This document shows, one piece after another, positions 36,360 to 46,335 of a DNA stretch of 64,000 nt. Each line of letters opens with the position of its first letter. Within the stretch, counting starts at the first letter, position 1. The position numbers and the translations under genes are program-made. The notes below the pieces were generated by a model. That model saw nothing but the letters and a program-made list of their open reading frames with translations. It was not told the DNA's origin and did no database searches. The stretch is from positions 129,650-193,649 of the forward strand of contig NZ_JADNQZ010000055.1 in assembly GCF_015709515.1 (NCBI RefSeq). The letters run 5' to 3'. Source of the DNA: Methylocystis sp. H62 (GTDB lineage Bacteria > Pseudomonadota > Alphaproteobacteria > Rhizobiales > Beijerinckiaceae).

Positions 36360-39300
36360 TCAAAAGGAAACGCCGATCGTCGCGTTGAGGCCGCCTTGAC
36401 GGCGACTCTCCCCGAAGGGGAACAAATAGCCGATTTGTGCAGTCAATATGCCGTCAAAGGCGCGATAGAAGTCTCCGCCCAGCCATGTGCGCGCGACCAG
36501 CGCCGGACCTGCCCCAAAGGCAAATCGGCGGGTGTCCGCGCTGTCATATGTCGCCATGCCCATTGCAGCCGCCCCGATCACGACGCGGGAGCCAGCGTCC
36601 CAGTAGGAATAGCCCAGCAAACCCACCGCGTTCTGCAGATACCGGCGCTCGCCGGCCCTGTAGGTGCCATAGGTCGCAAAGCTCGTCAGCGGCTGCCATG
36701 TCGTCTCATGGGGATAGCTCAGGTCTGTCGGTTCGATCGCGCCCGCCGCTCCCGCGCTTGTGGCGCTCGAATAGGCGAATCCGCCGTAGCCATAGCCCCA
36801 TGACAAGGCGAGCTGATTGAATGGCGCGTTTCGCGTGAAATAGTGCTGCCACTCAGCGCTCACCGAGAAATTAATGCCGTCGAACGGACGCAAGCGCAAA
36901 CCGAGCCGTGAATAGCTTTCGGTGAAGCGCGTCTGGTCCTGAGACCAAAAGCCGCCGATCAAACCCTCGAGACCAAATATGTACGGCAGGAAGCGACCAT
37001 CGAATCGGATGACCGTTTCGAAGCTCGGCTGAAGCTGATGCCCGCCCCAGCGTTTTGGACGATCGGCGATGCTATTGAACACCACATTGGTGCGAACGCT
37101 CGCATCCGACTCGACAATCTGCGTTCTGATCACGTCTCGATCGCGGGGCGGCCGGGCGCTGAGCGAGGGATCGCTCGACCAGCGATCGAGCGCTTCCCGA
37201 AAGAACTGCGACTCTTTTGAACGATCGACGTAGACGCTTGCATAGCCCGCGTTCAGCAAGACTTCGCCGCTCCGCTCGACCGCGAGGCTGGTTTCAAAGG
37301 CCTCGAGGGCGGCGGCATATTCCTTTTGACGCGCATAAAATTGGCCAAGCGTCGACCATCCGGCGGCGTAGCCAGGATGAGTCTGCGCGAAGGTGACGAG
37401 TTCGTCGCGCGCGCGCGCCACATCACCCTGTGTTTCATATGCAGACGCCCGAGCGGTCGCGATTTCGAGTTCGACGGCCACCCTTTGCGCCGCAGGCAGA
37501 CCTCCCCGACCAAGCGCTTGCACGAAGTCCGCAAGCGCGCCAGCGCCGTCTCCGAGCGTCTTACGAAGATAGGCCCTTTGCGCATAGGCTTGGCCCGTGG
37601 CCTTGCCGCGCGCGATGAGCGCGTTTGACGCCCGTAGCGCCTCTTCCGTGTGGCCAAGCCCGGCGAGCGCGGCGATCGTCACGCGAAAAACCGCCTCGTC
37701 GGCTCGGGGGAAGGCCTCGGCCGCCCGGCCATAACGTAAGGCGCTCACCCAATCGCGAGCGGCCAGCGCCTTGAAGGCCTTTTCGGCGACGAGCGTGTAG
37801 CGCGCCTCATCGAGCGCCCGCGTGACGTTGAGCTTCTGATCGGCCGGAAGGTCAAATTTCAAGGCCTGCTCGAAGTCTGCGGCGGCGCCGCTCACATCCT
37901 TGGCCTGCCGACGCATGAACCCGCGCTGCGCGAGAACCCCCGGGCTTTGCGGGAAAGATGCAAGGTAGCGGTTCGCTTCCGCAAGCGCCTCGGCTTTGCG
38001 CCCTTCGCGAAGAAGCGCCGTCAAGAGGAGGAGAATGGGCTCCTCCGCTTCGGGATCGAGATCATGCGCCTCTCTTGCCGCACGCACAGCCTCGTCCAGC
38101 CGCCCCACTTTTAGCGCGTCGTAGCCGCTGTTGAGCGCTTGCTGCAGGGGCGTCGCCTGCACGACGCCGCCGACCGGCGAACCGCCCCGTTCATTCGCGC
38201 GTTCCGCCTCCGCAAGCGCCAGTTTCAGCCTCTTGGCTTGCGCGGGCTCGATATCCGGCCGCGCGAGCGCAGCCCGGAAGTCCGCAATGGCGCCGGGCAG
38301 GTCCCCAGTCGCGCGGCGGCTGTATCCGCGCTGCGCGAGCAATGTCGAACTCGGCGTATTGTCCTTGATGAACGCATCCGCTTCTTTGACCGCTGCTTCA
38401 GCCTGCCGGGATTTGCTCAACGCCGTCATGAGCGCAAAGAGCGGCGCTTCGGCGTTTGGATATTTGGCGCGAAGGACGCGCGCCGCCTTCACCGCACGCG
38501 CGTAGTCGCGTTTCGCGATCGCCGCGTAAACCTGCGCGAGTTCGGCTTGCACAATACTATCCTGCTCAGCCTGCGTGGCTTCCGCCAGCGCGTTGCGTAA
38601 TGGTAATGTTTCGCTTGGCTCAATGTCGGGCGCGGCGAGCGCGGCGTCGAAATCCGCCTCTGCGCCTTTCAAGTCGTTCATGGCGCGGCGCAAATATCCG
38701 CGCTGGGCGAGAAGACGCCCGCTCGGCTTGTTCTGCGAGACATAGCGATTCAGCTCGTCGAGAGCCGCCTGAGCTTTGCCCTGTCGGCTAAAGGCGTCGG
38801 CGATCAGCCGGACGGGCGCTTCCGCTTTTTCGTCCAGTTTGCGCGCCGCTCGCGCATTTTCTATGGCTTCATTCAGACGAGATCCGTTGAAGTCCTTATA
38901 TGCGGCGCTCATGGCAAGATCGAAGAGCGCGACGTTGACGGCGGCGGCCTGCTCTTGGGTCAGCGCGCCGCTGTCTCGTGCGCTGCGCAGATCCGCCTCG
39001 GCGCCGCCTACGTCCATGAGCCGTTTGCGCAGATGGCCGCGCTGCGCGATCAGCGCCATCGAGTGCTTATGGCTGGCGACAAAGTCGTTGATAACGTCAA
39101 CCGCCTCGCCAATCCGCCCCAATTTGTTCAGAATGTCAGCGAGCAGCCGAACCGGCATCTCATAATCGGGCGCGAGGCTCCGTGCGCGCTGCGCGTATTT
39201 GAGGGCGCCCTCGTAATCGCCCTTGGCCACACGCGCAAACGCCAGGGCAAGCTCTTGGTAGCCGGGTTCGCCTGGCCGCATCTCCTCGCGAACGCCGTCG

Positions 39301-39395
39301 TTGACTCCCGCATGAGCAGCGATGGGCGTCGTGGACGCGAGCGCCAGCGCCAAAAATACGATTGTTGCGCAAGGCCTTCGAAAAACGCCTCCCAC
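36360..39395 (-). CDS. NfrA-like outer-membrane TPR/porin for polysaccharide export
   Basis: A 1011-residue protein read from GTG 39395 with a signal peptide (MGGVFRRPCATIVFLALALA). Residues ~45-740 are TPR-like helices arranged in long repeats marked by 'AQRG(Y/H/F)xRR' at about 117, 231, 355, 490 and 606. The C-terminal ~250 residues form a beta-barrel of the NfrA C-terminal type (RWGGHQLQPSFETVIRFDGR; ending ...LNATIGVSF with terminal Phe). In E. coli, NfrA is the N4 phage receptor and exports the glycan made by NfrB. The divergent wecB/nfrB-like genes support the same role here. Confidence 0.8.
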   Translation of the reverse strand: MGGVFRRPCATIVFLALALASTTPIAAHAGVNDGVREEMRPGEPGYQELALAFARVAKGDYEGALKYAQRARSLAPDYEMPVRLLADILNKLGRIGEAVDVINDFVASHKHSMALIAQRGHLRKRLMDVGGAEADLRSARDSGALTQEQAAAVNVALFDLAMSAAYKDFNGSRLNEAIENARAARKLDEKAEAPVRLIADAFSRQGKAQAALDELNRYVSQNKPSGRLLAQRGYLRRAMNDLKGAEADFDAALAAPDIEPSETLPLRNALAEATQAEQDSIVQAELAQVYAAIAKRDYARAVKAARVLRAKYPNAEAPLFALMTALSKSRQAEAAVKEADAFIKDNTPSSTLLAQRGYSRRATGDLPGAIADFRAALARPDIEPAQAKRLKLALAEAERANERGGSPVGGVVQATPLQQALNSGYDALKVGRLDEAVRAAREAHDLDPEAEEPILLLLTALLREGRKAEALAEANRYLASFPQSPGVLAQRGFMRRQAKDVSGAAADFEQALKFDLPADQKLNVTRALDEARYTLVAEKAFKALAARDWVSALRYGRAAEAFPRADEAVFRVTIAALAGLGHTEEALRASNALIARGKATGQAYAQRAYLRKTLGDGAGALADFVQALGRGGLPAAQRVAVELEIATARASAYETQGDVARARDELVTFAQTHPGYAAGWSTLGQFYARQKEYAAALEAFETSLAVERSGEVLLNAGYASVYVDRSKESQFFREALDRWSSDPSLSARPPRDRDVIRTQIVESDASVRTNVVFNSIADRPKRWGGHQLQPSFETVIRFDGRFLPYIFGLEGLIGGFWSQDQTRFTESYSRLGLRLRPFDGINFSVSAEWQHYFTRNAPFNQLALSWGYGYGGFAYSSATSAGAAGAIEPTDLSYPHETTWQPLTSFATYGTYRAGERRYLQNAVGLLGYSYWDAGSRVVIGAAAMGMATYDSADTRRFAFGAGPALVARTWLGGDFYRAFDGILTAQIGYLFPFGESRRQGGLNATIGVSF

Positions 39396-39711
39396 GATTG
39401 CGCTCCATCTGCTTTGCAGAACCGGATTCCGACATCAGAATCTTCGAACGCGTCACGCGAATCAGGCACTAAACATATTGTTTTTGCTAACCTAAATTGG
39501 TAGCAAAGCAAAATCTTGGCGAAATGTGTCCCAGAATGCGACGCCGCGATCTCGTTTTGGGTCGCCCCCGGCGTTCCTCTGCTTCCTAATATAAACCGCC
39601 ACCCTATGCTGGTCGCGGCGAAACCAAGCGAAAATCTATACTTATCGCTTGCGGCGTCCGATGGCGCTCAGATCGGATGAGCCTGGCAAGCTAAATGCAG
39701 GAAGAAACAAA
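39396..39711. other. Divergent intergenic region of the polysaccharide locus
   Basis: A 316-bp gap between nfrA-like (minus) and the small membrane protein (plus). It must hold promoters for both transcripts. It is A/T-rich near 39470-39500 (TATTGTTTTTGCTAACC). No clear operator or RNA element is recognised. Confidence 0.4.
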
Positions 39712-39867
39712 ATGCAACTTATGGTGCTCATCTTCGTATTGTTTACAGTTATTTCCATCGCTGGCTTTATTGGAGCGCTCTTTTTCGGCACAACGGAAGC
39801 CGTAGCACTGATGGTGATAGGTTTGTCCGTCTCCTTTATCGGAATTGCCTTCTTTATAGGGCGCTGA
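39712..39867 (+). CDS. Small two-helix membrane protein
   Basis: A 51-residue protein (MQLMVLIFVLFTVISIAGFI...) with two transmembrane helices (~3-22 and ~29-49). AGGAAGA at 39699-39705 precedes ATG 39712; the frame is open further upstream but the N-terminal extension is polar and lacks support. It is the first gene in the plus-strand run leading to wecB and the NfrB-like synthase, so it may be an accessory subunit. No family is recognised. Confidence 0.55.
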   Translation: MQLMVLIFVLFTVISIAGFIGALFFGTTEAVALMVIGLSVSFIGIAFFIGR

Positions 39868-39948
39868 AGATTTCGAATTGTTAATTCGACAGCGCCATCC
39901 GCCTCAATTATACAGGCCACTACACTGGCATCGCTGAGCAGGGCTGAG

Positions 39949-41124
39949 ATGAACGAGCTGACGAGCATCAAAAAAGCCGAACTTCGTCTAAGTAAATCAA
40001 AAATTTGCTGTTTATGCATCGTTGGGACGCGACTCGAAGCCATCAAAATGGGACCTGTCATCGCCGAGCTCAATCGGTCGGACTGGGCCTTTCCCTATGT
40101 GGTGACGACCGGTCAGCACGCTGATGTCGTCGAAGGAGCGCTAAAGGAGTTTGGCGTGGTTCCTTCGCGCCGGCTGGACCTCGAACGCCGGAACGGCTCG
40201 CTGAACGAGCTGTTTGGCAAGGTAATGGCCGAGATAGATCGCGTGATCGACGAAGTTCGACCGGACTGCGTCATCGCGCAGGGCGACACGACGTCGGTTG
40301 CGGTGGTGTCCCTCGCCGCTTTTCACAAGAACGTGCCCTTCATGCATATTGAGGCAGGGCTCCGAACGGGAAAACTCAACGATCCCTATCCGGAAGAACT
40401 CAACAGGCGAATCGCTGGACTGACGGCGGCCATGCATTTCGCTCCGACCTCGGCGTCGCTCAACAATCTCCTGCGTGAAGGCGTCGTTCCTGGCGACTGT
40501 CTCGTCACGGGCAATACGGGCATCGACGCCTTGCTGCAGACCGCGGCGCACCGATCGCCCGCCCCAAAGGGATTTCCGGATTTGCCGCGAGTCATTCTCG
40601 CAACGGCGCACCGGCGGGAGAGCTTCGGGGCGCCCATAGAAAACGCGCTGCGGGGCATAAGGGCGGCGGTCGACCAACATGACGACCTCGGGCTGTTTTT
40701 CGTCACGCATCCCAATCCGCGCGCTCACGAGCCGGCGCAACGGATTCTTGGCGGCCATCCGCGTATCGTGATAACAGATGCGATCGGCTATGCGGATATG
40801 GTTGAGGCGCTGAAGAGATGCTGGCTTGTCGTCACCGACAGCGGCGGCCTCCAGGAGGAAGCGCCCGCTCTGGGAAAGCCTGTCCTCGTGCTGAGGAACA
40901 CCACCGAACGGCCAGAGGCGGTTCGCGCCGGAGCGGTTCGCGTGATCGGCACAGACGCCGCCGCGGTGTCGGGCGCGATCTCGCAGCTGTGCGACGATCA
41001 GGAGCTATACGCCCGCATGGCCGTCCCGGTTTTCCCTTATGGCGACGGCCAGGCGGCGCAGCGCATCGTTGCCGCGATGCGGAAGAGATTGGCGCCCCCA
41101 GTTCGAGCATTGTCGGCGGCCTAG
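39949..41124 (+). CDS. wecB: UDP-N-acetylglucosamine 2-epimerase (non-hydrolysing)
   Basis: A 391-residue enzyme that interconverts UDP-GlcNAc and UDP-ManNAc. Typical motifs: GTRLEAIKMGPVI (near residue 26), FMHIEAGLRTGKLNDPYPEE (substrate/active-site region), ATAHRRESFG, and the late SGGLQEEAPALGKPVLVLR...TERPEA. Length matches the family (about 375-390). In E. coli, WecB provides UDP-ManNAc for the NfrB glycan; here its gene is clustered with nfrA-like and nfrB-like genes, which supports a ManNAc-containing polymer. Confidence 0.9.
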   Translation: MNELTSIKKAELRLSKSKICCLCIVGTRLEAIKMGPVIAELNRSDWAFPYVVTTGQHADVVEGALKEFGVVPSRRLDLERRNGSLNELFGKVMAEIDRVIDEVRPDCVIAQGDTTSVAVVSLAAFHKNVPFMHIEAGLRTGKLNDPYPEELNRRIAGLTAAMHFAPTSASLNNLLREGVVPGDCLVTGNTGIDALLQTAAHRSPAPKGFPDLPRVILATAHRRESFGAPIENALRGIRAAVDQHDDLGLFFVTHPNPRAHEPAQRILGGHPRIVITDAIGYADMVEALKRCWLVVTDSGGLQEEAPALGKPVLVLRNTTERPEAVRAGAVRVIGTDAAAVSGAISQLCDDQELYARMAVPVFPYGDGQAAQRIVAAMRKRLAPPVRALSAA

Positions 41125-41179
41125 GCCGCTTCAGCGCTTCGCCTTGCCGCTCTCTAGGCGGCAAGGCGCACAAACAACA

Positions 41180-41239
41180 ATGTCCGACGCGCGCTCAATC
41201 TGCCGAACATGCGGGGCTGAAGAGCTTAAGGACGACTGA
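41180..41239 (+). CDS. Possible 19-codon leader ORF coupled to the NfrB-like gene
   Basis: ATG 41180 opens a 19-codon frame (MSDARSICRTCGAEELKDD) whose TGA overlaps the ATG of the synthase gene (TGATG at 41237-41241), the arrangement expected for translational coupling. The peptide resembles the first zinc-ribbon turn (CxxCG) of sugar C-methyltransferases, so it may be a remnant. No strong Shine-Dalgarno sequence is seen. A hairpin (GCCTTGCCG...CGGCAAGGC, 41140-41166) lies just upstream. Confidence 0.3.
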   Translation: MSDARSICRTCGAEELKDD

Positions 41240-42696
41240 TGTTTGACTTGACGGACGCCACTGTCGCCTATGTCGACGCGCTGGTGGGACTGTTCTTCGT
41301 TTTTGGCGTCGCCATTATTATTTATAGCCTCGACGACGTCGTCGTAGACATTATCTACTGGGCTATGCGAATTTCAGGAACGATCCACGCCGAACGATCT
41401 CATCTATCTGAACAGGCGCTGCTCGAACAGCCTCAACGCCCTCTCGCGGTCATGGTCCCGGCCTGGCGCGAAGAGGCTGTCATTTACGACATGTTGAAGA
41501 CCAACGCCGGCTATTCCGCAACAACGGTTTTTTTTGTTGGCGCCTATCCGAACGATGCGGCGACTCAGCGGGAAGTGCTCAGGGCGGCTGCCGAACTCCC
41601 GGAGAATGTCCGTCTCGTGATCGGTCCACATGACGGGCCGACGACGAAAGCCGATTGTCTCAACGCGGTCATCGCGGAAATCGGCAAGTATGAGAAAGAC
41701 TCAAATATAGAATTTCAAGGATTTGTACTCCACGACAGCGAGGATGTCATCCATCCGCTGGAGTTTCCGCTGTTCAGCTCGCTGATCGCCACCTTCGATT
41801 TCATTCAGATCCCCGTATATTCCTTTCGGCGCACGCTCCTTCAAATGACGGCGGGCACCTACATGGATGAATTCGCGGAGTTTCATAGTAAGGATCTGTT
41901 TGTCCGGCAGCGTCTTACAGGCGTCATTCCGTGCGCAGGCGTGGCCGCCTGCTTCAGCCGGAGAGCTATCGAAGCGCTGAAATCCTGGCGACAGGGCGAG
42001 GTGTTCGACCCGGTTGCTTTGACCGAAGACTACGATGTCGCCTTCGCGATGAAGAGTCTTGGTCTGAAGTCCGCATTCATTCTCAATGAGGCTCCCTATA
42101 CGCTGGATATTCCGCGCGGGACCGATCAGGTGCAACGGATCGCAACGCCGCTCGCGATCGCGGCGAGAGAACATTTTCCGAGCGACTACCGAGCCGCCTA
42201 TCGCCAGCGCGCGCGCTGGCTCCTGGGAATCGGGTTCCAGGGGGCATCGAAGCTCGGCTGGGGCAACACGCTTACCGAAAGGCTGTTTTTTCTACGCGAT
42301 CGCAAGGGCATCCTGTCCGGCATTATCGCCGTCGTCGCATATTTCCTGGCCTTCGACGCAGTTGCGATCCTTGTTCTTGGAACAGTGAGCGAAGAATGGC
42401 GCATCGCCGGCTATGCAATGCTCGACCCTACCCTGCGGGTCGTGTTCTTCATCAATATCCTGTTGCTCATCAACCGGCTCATCCAGCGAATGATCTTTAC
42501 GAGGTCGATCTACGGGTTCGGCCAAGGTCTGATGGCGGCGCCGAGGGTCGTTTTCTCGAACTTCATCAATTTCTCCGCGGCGTTGCGCGCGCTCTATATT
42601 TTCGTTTGGCGACATAAAGTGCGCGGGCAACCGTTGAACTGGGATAAGACGAGCCACACCATTCCCGCTCAGAACGTGGAAGCGGCTCGAACGTAA
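41239..42696 (+). CDS. NfrB-like family 2 glycosyltransferase (membrane polysaccharide synthase)
   Basis: A 485-residue membrane glycosyltransferase. An N-terminal helix (~12-40) is followed by the GT2 core with VMVPAWREEAVI, the metal-binding FVLHDSEDVIHPLE (DxD-like), the catalytic LTEDYDVAF and the acceptor motif QRARWLLG. Three or four C-terminal helices follow and the end 'LNWDKTSHTIP' matches the point where the catalytic part of E. coli NfrB ends. E. coli NfrB is about 745 residues, with a C-terminal c-di-GMP-responsive extension; that part is missing here. It should polymerise a ManNAc-type glycan from UDP-ManNAc made by WecB. Confidence 0.8.
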   Translation: MFDLTDATVAYVDALVGLFFVFGVAIIIYSLDDVVVDIIYWAMRISGTIHAERSHLSEQALLEQPQRPLAVMVPAWREEAVIYDMLKTNAGYSATTVFFVGAYPNDAATQREVLRAAAELPENVRLVIGPHDGPTTKADCLNAVIAEIGKYEKDSNIEFQGFVLHDSEDVIHPLEFPLFSSLIATFDFIQIPVYSFRRTLLQMTAGTYMDEFAEFHSKDLFVRQRLTGVIPCAGVAACFSRRAIEALKSWRQGEVFDPVALTEDYDVAFAMKSLGLKSAFILNEAPYTLDIPRGTDQVQRIATPLAIAAREHFPSDYRAAYRQRARWLLGIGFQGASKLGWGNTLTERLFFLRDRKGILSGIIAVVAYFLAFDAVAILVLGTVSEEWRIAGYAMLDPTLRVVFFINILLLINRLIQRMIFTRSIYGFGQGLMAAPRVVFSNFINFSAALRALYIFVWRHKVRGQPLNWDKTSHTIPAQNVEAART

Positions 42697-42978
42697 ATTG
42701 AAGCGTCTGGAGCGCAGGGCGTTCGATCCGGGCCGTGATAAAAGGCGCCTCTTAGCCCAAGCGACTCATGACCCGGTGGGGCGCGCCCGCCGCGCTTCCG
42801 CTCGAGGCATTCTGCAAAGGCTCGCGAAATTGCACCGTCGTCATGGCGCGAGCGGCGCGCGGCGCGTCCTTGCAAGAGACTTAGCGTCGTCCTTGTGCAC
42901 GCGGGCCAAAGCAGCAAGAGGTTGACAGGGACCGCACTCGTGTAAATCTGATCGCGTCGTCTGTCTGCCAGGTCGAAA

Positions 42979-44850
42979 ATGACAGTAACGGTTACGCTTC
43001 CAAAAAAACCCCTGTCCTGGGCGATCTTTGGACTTCTCGTCGCAGCGATCGTTGGTGCGGCCCTCTCCCTTGAGAAACAAGTGGCGGCTCAAGCATGGGT
43101 CGAGCACACGCTTTCAGCGCGCACAGCGCTTCTTTACGCCCTCTCCACTCTTCAGGACACGGAAACTGGCCAGCGGGGTTACTTGCTGACCGGCGACGAA
43201 TCGTTTTTGGAGACCTTCCGCACCGCCGATCAAATAATTGGCGAGCGTTTAAGCATGTTGGAGCGGGCTGTATCTGACAACGAAGGGCAGATACGTCGAG
43301 TGGCCCGTTTGCGTTCCGTCGTAGCGGACAGATTGGCTTCATTAAAGAAACGTATTCAAGAACGCCGGGCCGCGCCGGATGCGGCTTTGACAGATGGTCT
43401 CAAGGCCGGCAAACGCCTGATGGACCAGGCGCGCAGCATCATCGCCGAGATGCTCGCCGAAGAAGATCGGCTCTTGACGAAACGAAGCGCCGCCATGCGC
43501 TGGACGGTGACCTTGACGCAGATCGGCGTTACAGGCGCTCTCCTGTTAGCGGCTCTCCTGGGTTGGGCGACCCTCAAAGACCGACAAAGGCAGGTTGGCG
43601 AACTTCAGACCGCCAATGTCGCGCTTCGAAACGCGCTCACCCACGCAGCTGAGCAAAGCGAGCGGCGGGAGCGCGTGGAAAGCCAACTCAGACAGTCTCA
43701 AAAAATGCAAGCGGTCGGGCAGCTTACGGGCGGCTTGGCGCATGACTTCAACAATATGCTCGCCGTCATCGTCGGATGCCTCAACCTCCTGAAGCGCAAA
43801 ATGGCGCGCGGCGAGATCGACAAGGACAGCTTGATCGACAAGGCCATGGAATGCGTCGATCGCGCGGCAGCCTTAACTCATCGCCTGCTCGCCTTTTCGC
43901 GTCAGCAGCCGCTCGCGCCCCAGACTGTGGACGCCAATAAGTTGGTGGGCGGGATGGCGGAGATGATCCGGCGCACCCTTGGCGAAACCATCAATGTCGA
44001 GACGGTTCTGGCGAGCGGGGTCTGGCGGGTCCACGTCGACCCCAATCAACTCGAGAGCGCGTTATTGAACTTGGCCGTCAACGCCCGCGACGCGATGAAC
44101 GACGAAGGCAAGGTGACGATCGAGACCTCGAACGCTTACATCGACGACAACTACGCGCGGGAACACGCCGAAGTGAAGGAGGGTCAATACGTATTGGTCG
44201 CCGTCAGCGACACTGGAGCCGGCATGCCGCCGGACATTATCGCCAAAGCCTTTGAGCCGTTCTTCACCACCAAAGGCCCTGGCAAGGGAACGGGACTCGG
44301 CCTCAGTCAAGTGTTCGGTTTCGTCAAGCAATCGGGCGGACACATCAAAATCTATTCGGAGATTGGCCAGGGCACGACGGTCAAGATTTATCTGCCACGC
44401 TTCGTTGGCGAGGGGGAAGTCGCCGGTCCAAGGCGTGAGCCGGACGCTGCCGAGATGGCGTTCCGAGGTTCACCAGAGAGGCTCATCCTCGTCGTCGAAG
44501 ATGAGGATCGGATGCGGAGCATCGCGATCGCGATGTTCCAGGATCTGGGGTACAGCGTGCTCGCTGCGGGGAGCGCCGTCGAGGCGCTTGCGCTTCTAAA
44601 CGCCAATCCTCAAATCGATCTTCTATTCACCGACATTGTCATGCCGGACATGAACGGTCGCGCACTCGCGGAAGCGGCGCTGCGCCGTCGCCCCGACTTG
44701 AAGATTGTGTTTACAACGGGCTTCTCGCGGAACGCCGTGATTCACAACGGCGTGCTCGATCGCGGCGTAAATTTCCTGCCAAAGCCATTCTCGATCGAAC
44801 AGTTGGCGCAGAAGATCAGCGCGGTCCTCGGAGTTATGGAGACCACCTGA
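42979..44850 (+). CDS. Hybrid histidine kinase with CHASE3 sensor and C-terminal receiver
   Basis: A 623-residue protein. Membrane helices at ~13-30 and ~177-198 bracket a CHASE3 periplasmic domain ([20 protein letters not shown]). The kinase core has His in [19 protein letters not shown] (about residue 255), the N box [18 protein letters not shown] and [18 protein letters not shown]. The C-terminal receiver has [11 protein letters not shown] and the phospho-acceptor Asp in [11 protein letters not shown]. The phosphorelay target is not visible in the window. It lies 282 bp after the NfrB-like gene on the same strand. Confidence 0.88.
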   Translation: MTVTVTLPKKPLSWAIFGLLVAAIVGAALSLEKQVAAQAWVEHTLSARTALLYALSTLQDTETGQRGYLLTGDESFLETFRTADQIIGERLSMLERAVSDNEGQIRRVARLRSVVADRLASLKKRIQERRAAPDAALTDGLKAGKRLMDQARSIIAEMLAEEDRLLTKRSAAMRWTVTLTQIGVTGALLLAALLGWATLKDRQRQVGELQTANVALRNALTHAAEQSERRERVESQLRQSQKMQAVGQLTGGLAHDFNNMLAVIVGCLNLLKRKMARGEIDKDSLIDKAMECVDRAAALTHRLLAFSRQQPLAPQTVDANKLVGGMAEMIRRTLGETINVETVLASGVWRVHVDPNQLESALLNLAVNARDAMNDEGKVTIETSNAYIDDNYAREHAEVKEGQYVLVAVSDTGAGMPPDIIAKAFEPFFTTKGPGKGTGLGLSQVFGFVKQSGGHIKIYSEIGQGTTVKIYLPRFVGEGEVAGPRREPDAAEMAFRGSPERLILVVEDEDRMRSIAIAMFQDLGYSVLAAGSAVEALALLNANPQIDLLFTDIVMPDMNGRALAEAALRRRPDLKIVFTTGFSRNAVIHNGVLDRGVNFLPKPFSIEQLAQKISAVLGVMETT

Positions 44851-44891
44851 AGGCCGCTCGCCGTGCGATCATTTGCGCCGGCGACGCGCCG

Positions 44892-46334
44892 TCAATCGGC
44901 GAGCGGCGGTGAATCGCTTTGAACGCCGCGTCCGATCGCGATCTGGCCGACCGATCCTTCGACGTGAAACGCGAGGCCTGTCATTTTCGCAAAGAGGTCG
45001 ATGTCTCCGACGCCGATCGCGCAGGCGCCGATCTCCATCTCGGCGGCCATTAGATACAGCGTCTGCATCAGCACGCCGACATGTTTCAGAACAAGCGCAT
45101 AGGCGAAGCCGCTATATTTCCACGACACGCGGCTAAAACGCGCCGCCATTGTCACGAGAACTTGCGGGACCGCCGGCGCGCCCATGGCGAATTGCGCGTC
45201 CTCCAGCATCGCCGTAAGCCACTGCGCATTCGTCTCGATCAAAACAAGAGCGTGCTGTTTGGCGTCGTAATGATAAAAACCGCGCGCCAGGCCGTCACAT
45301 CTGTCGACGGCGAGATAGAGCTCCAATTCGTAGCTCGCGCCGCCCGACGGATAAGGACGAGGGGCGGTCTCCGATTCCGGCTCGTCCTGGCCATCGTCGG
45401 GCGCGCGCTCTCGCGAGATGATTCTTGCGGCGCCGTCGAGGAGCCACGCCACCTCCGCCAGCGTGATCGGACGCCGCTCATCGAAGGCGCGAGTCGAGCG
45501 TCGGCGCCGCAGCAGCGCCGCAAAGTCCGAAGGCGGCGCCGTCTCAAGCGTCTTCAGGTCGATCGCCGGCCCCGGCCAGCTCGGCCGTATCGCCGGCGGC
45601 AGCGCTGCGAGATGCGCGTGGGCATAGATTCCGCCAGAAGGATTGGCGTGACGCCCGTTTGTGCTGCGGGTGTGGAACAGCAGATCGTGGAAGTCCCATA
45701 AGACGAGTTCGTCATCGCCTTCGGCCGCGCGCAGCGCTTTGTCGGCGCCCGGTCCGGGCGTGAACAGAATCTGGCTATCGAGGAGCAGCGCCAGCAGCTC
45801 GACACCGGGAAAGTCGGACGAGTCGCGAAGCTCTTTCACTGTACGCGCCTGCGACAGATGCGCGATCATGGCTGTAACGCTAGGGTCGCACAATCGAAAG
45901 AGCGCGCATGCGCGCGGCGATTCGAGCACCACGTCGGCGCCGCGCCGCCGAATATAGGCGAAGCGCGACAACGCCAGAGCGCAATCCTCGTCGAGCTCGA
46001 TCATCCGTGGCGCATAGTCGCGCATCTGCGGCTCGACGACGATGAGGTCGGGGCCGCTCGGCGTGCGGGCCAGGCGATATTCAACGAGTCCGTAAAGCGC
46101 CAGCCGCCGGACGAGTTCGCTTATCTCGCCGTCGCGCTCCCCATCGAAGGCCACGCCCGTCTCGAAGTCGGCGGCGCGCTCTGCGACATCGGCGCCGAAC
46201 GTTCCGAACGCCACCGCCCGACCGTCGAACAAGGCGGAGACGCCGCCGGCGGCGCTGCGCTCGAGCGTGACGCCAGGATTGAGACGCGCGAAGAGCCGTG
46301 CTCGCGGGGCCGGTTGGGACGCATCGCTGGGCAA
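44892..46334 (-). CDS. SagB/McbC-type FMN dehydrogenase of the TOMM locus
   Basis: A 480-residue protein starting at TTG 46334, 1 bp after the cyclodehydratase stop. The N-terminal ~225 residues are a winged/leader-type region seen in long SagB proteins. The C-terminal ~255 residues are a nitroreductase-fold FMN enzyme (RRRRSTRAFDERRPITLAEV; PYPSGGASYELELYLAV; ...VEGSVGQIAIGR). In TOMM pathways this oxidises azolines to thiazoles/oxazoles. Lys and Tyr in FSRVSWKYSGFAYALVLKHV lie where the catalytic pair of McbC-type enzymes is expected. It is the last gene of the minus-strand RiPP operon. Confidence 0.85.
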   Translation of the reverse strand: MPSDASQPAPRARLFARLNPGVTLERSAAGGVSALFDGRAVAFGTFGADVAERAADFETGVAFDGERDGEISELVRRLALYGLVEYRLARTPSGPDLIVVEPQMRDYAPRMIELDEDCALALSRFAYIRRRGADVVLESPRACALFRLCDPSVTAMIAHLSQARTVKELRDSSDFPGVELLALLLDSQILFTPGPGADKALRAAEGDDELVLWDFHDLLFHTRSTNGRHANPSGGIYAHAHLAALPPAIRPSWPGPAIDLKTLETAPPSDFAALLRRRRSTRAFDERRPITLAEVAWLLDGAARIISRERAPDDGQDEPESETAPRPYPSGGASYELELYLAVDRCDGLARGFYHYDAKQHALVLIETNAQWLTAMLEDAQFAMGAPAVPQVLVTMAARFSRVSWKYSGFAYALVLKHVGVLMQTLYLMAAEMEIGACAIGVGDIDLFAKMTGLAFHVEGSVGQIAIGRGVQSDSPPLAD

Positions 46335-46335
46335 A

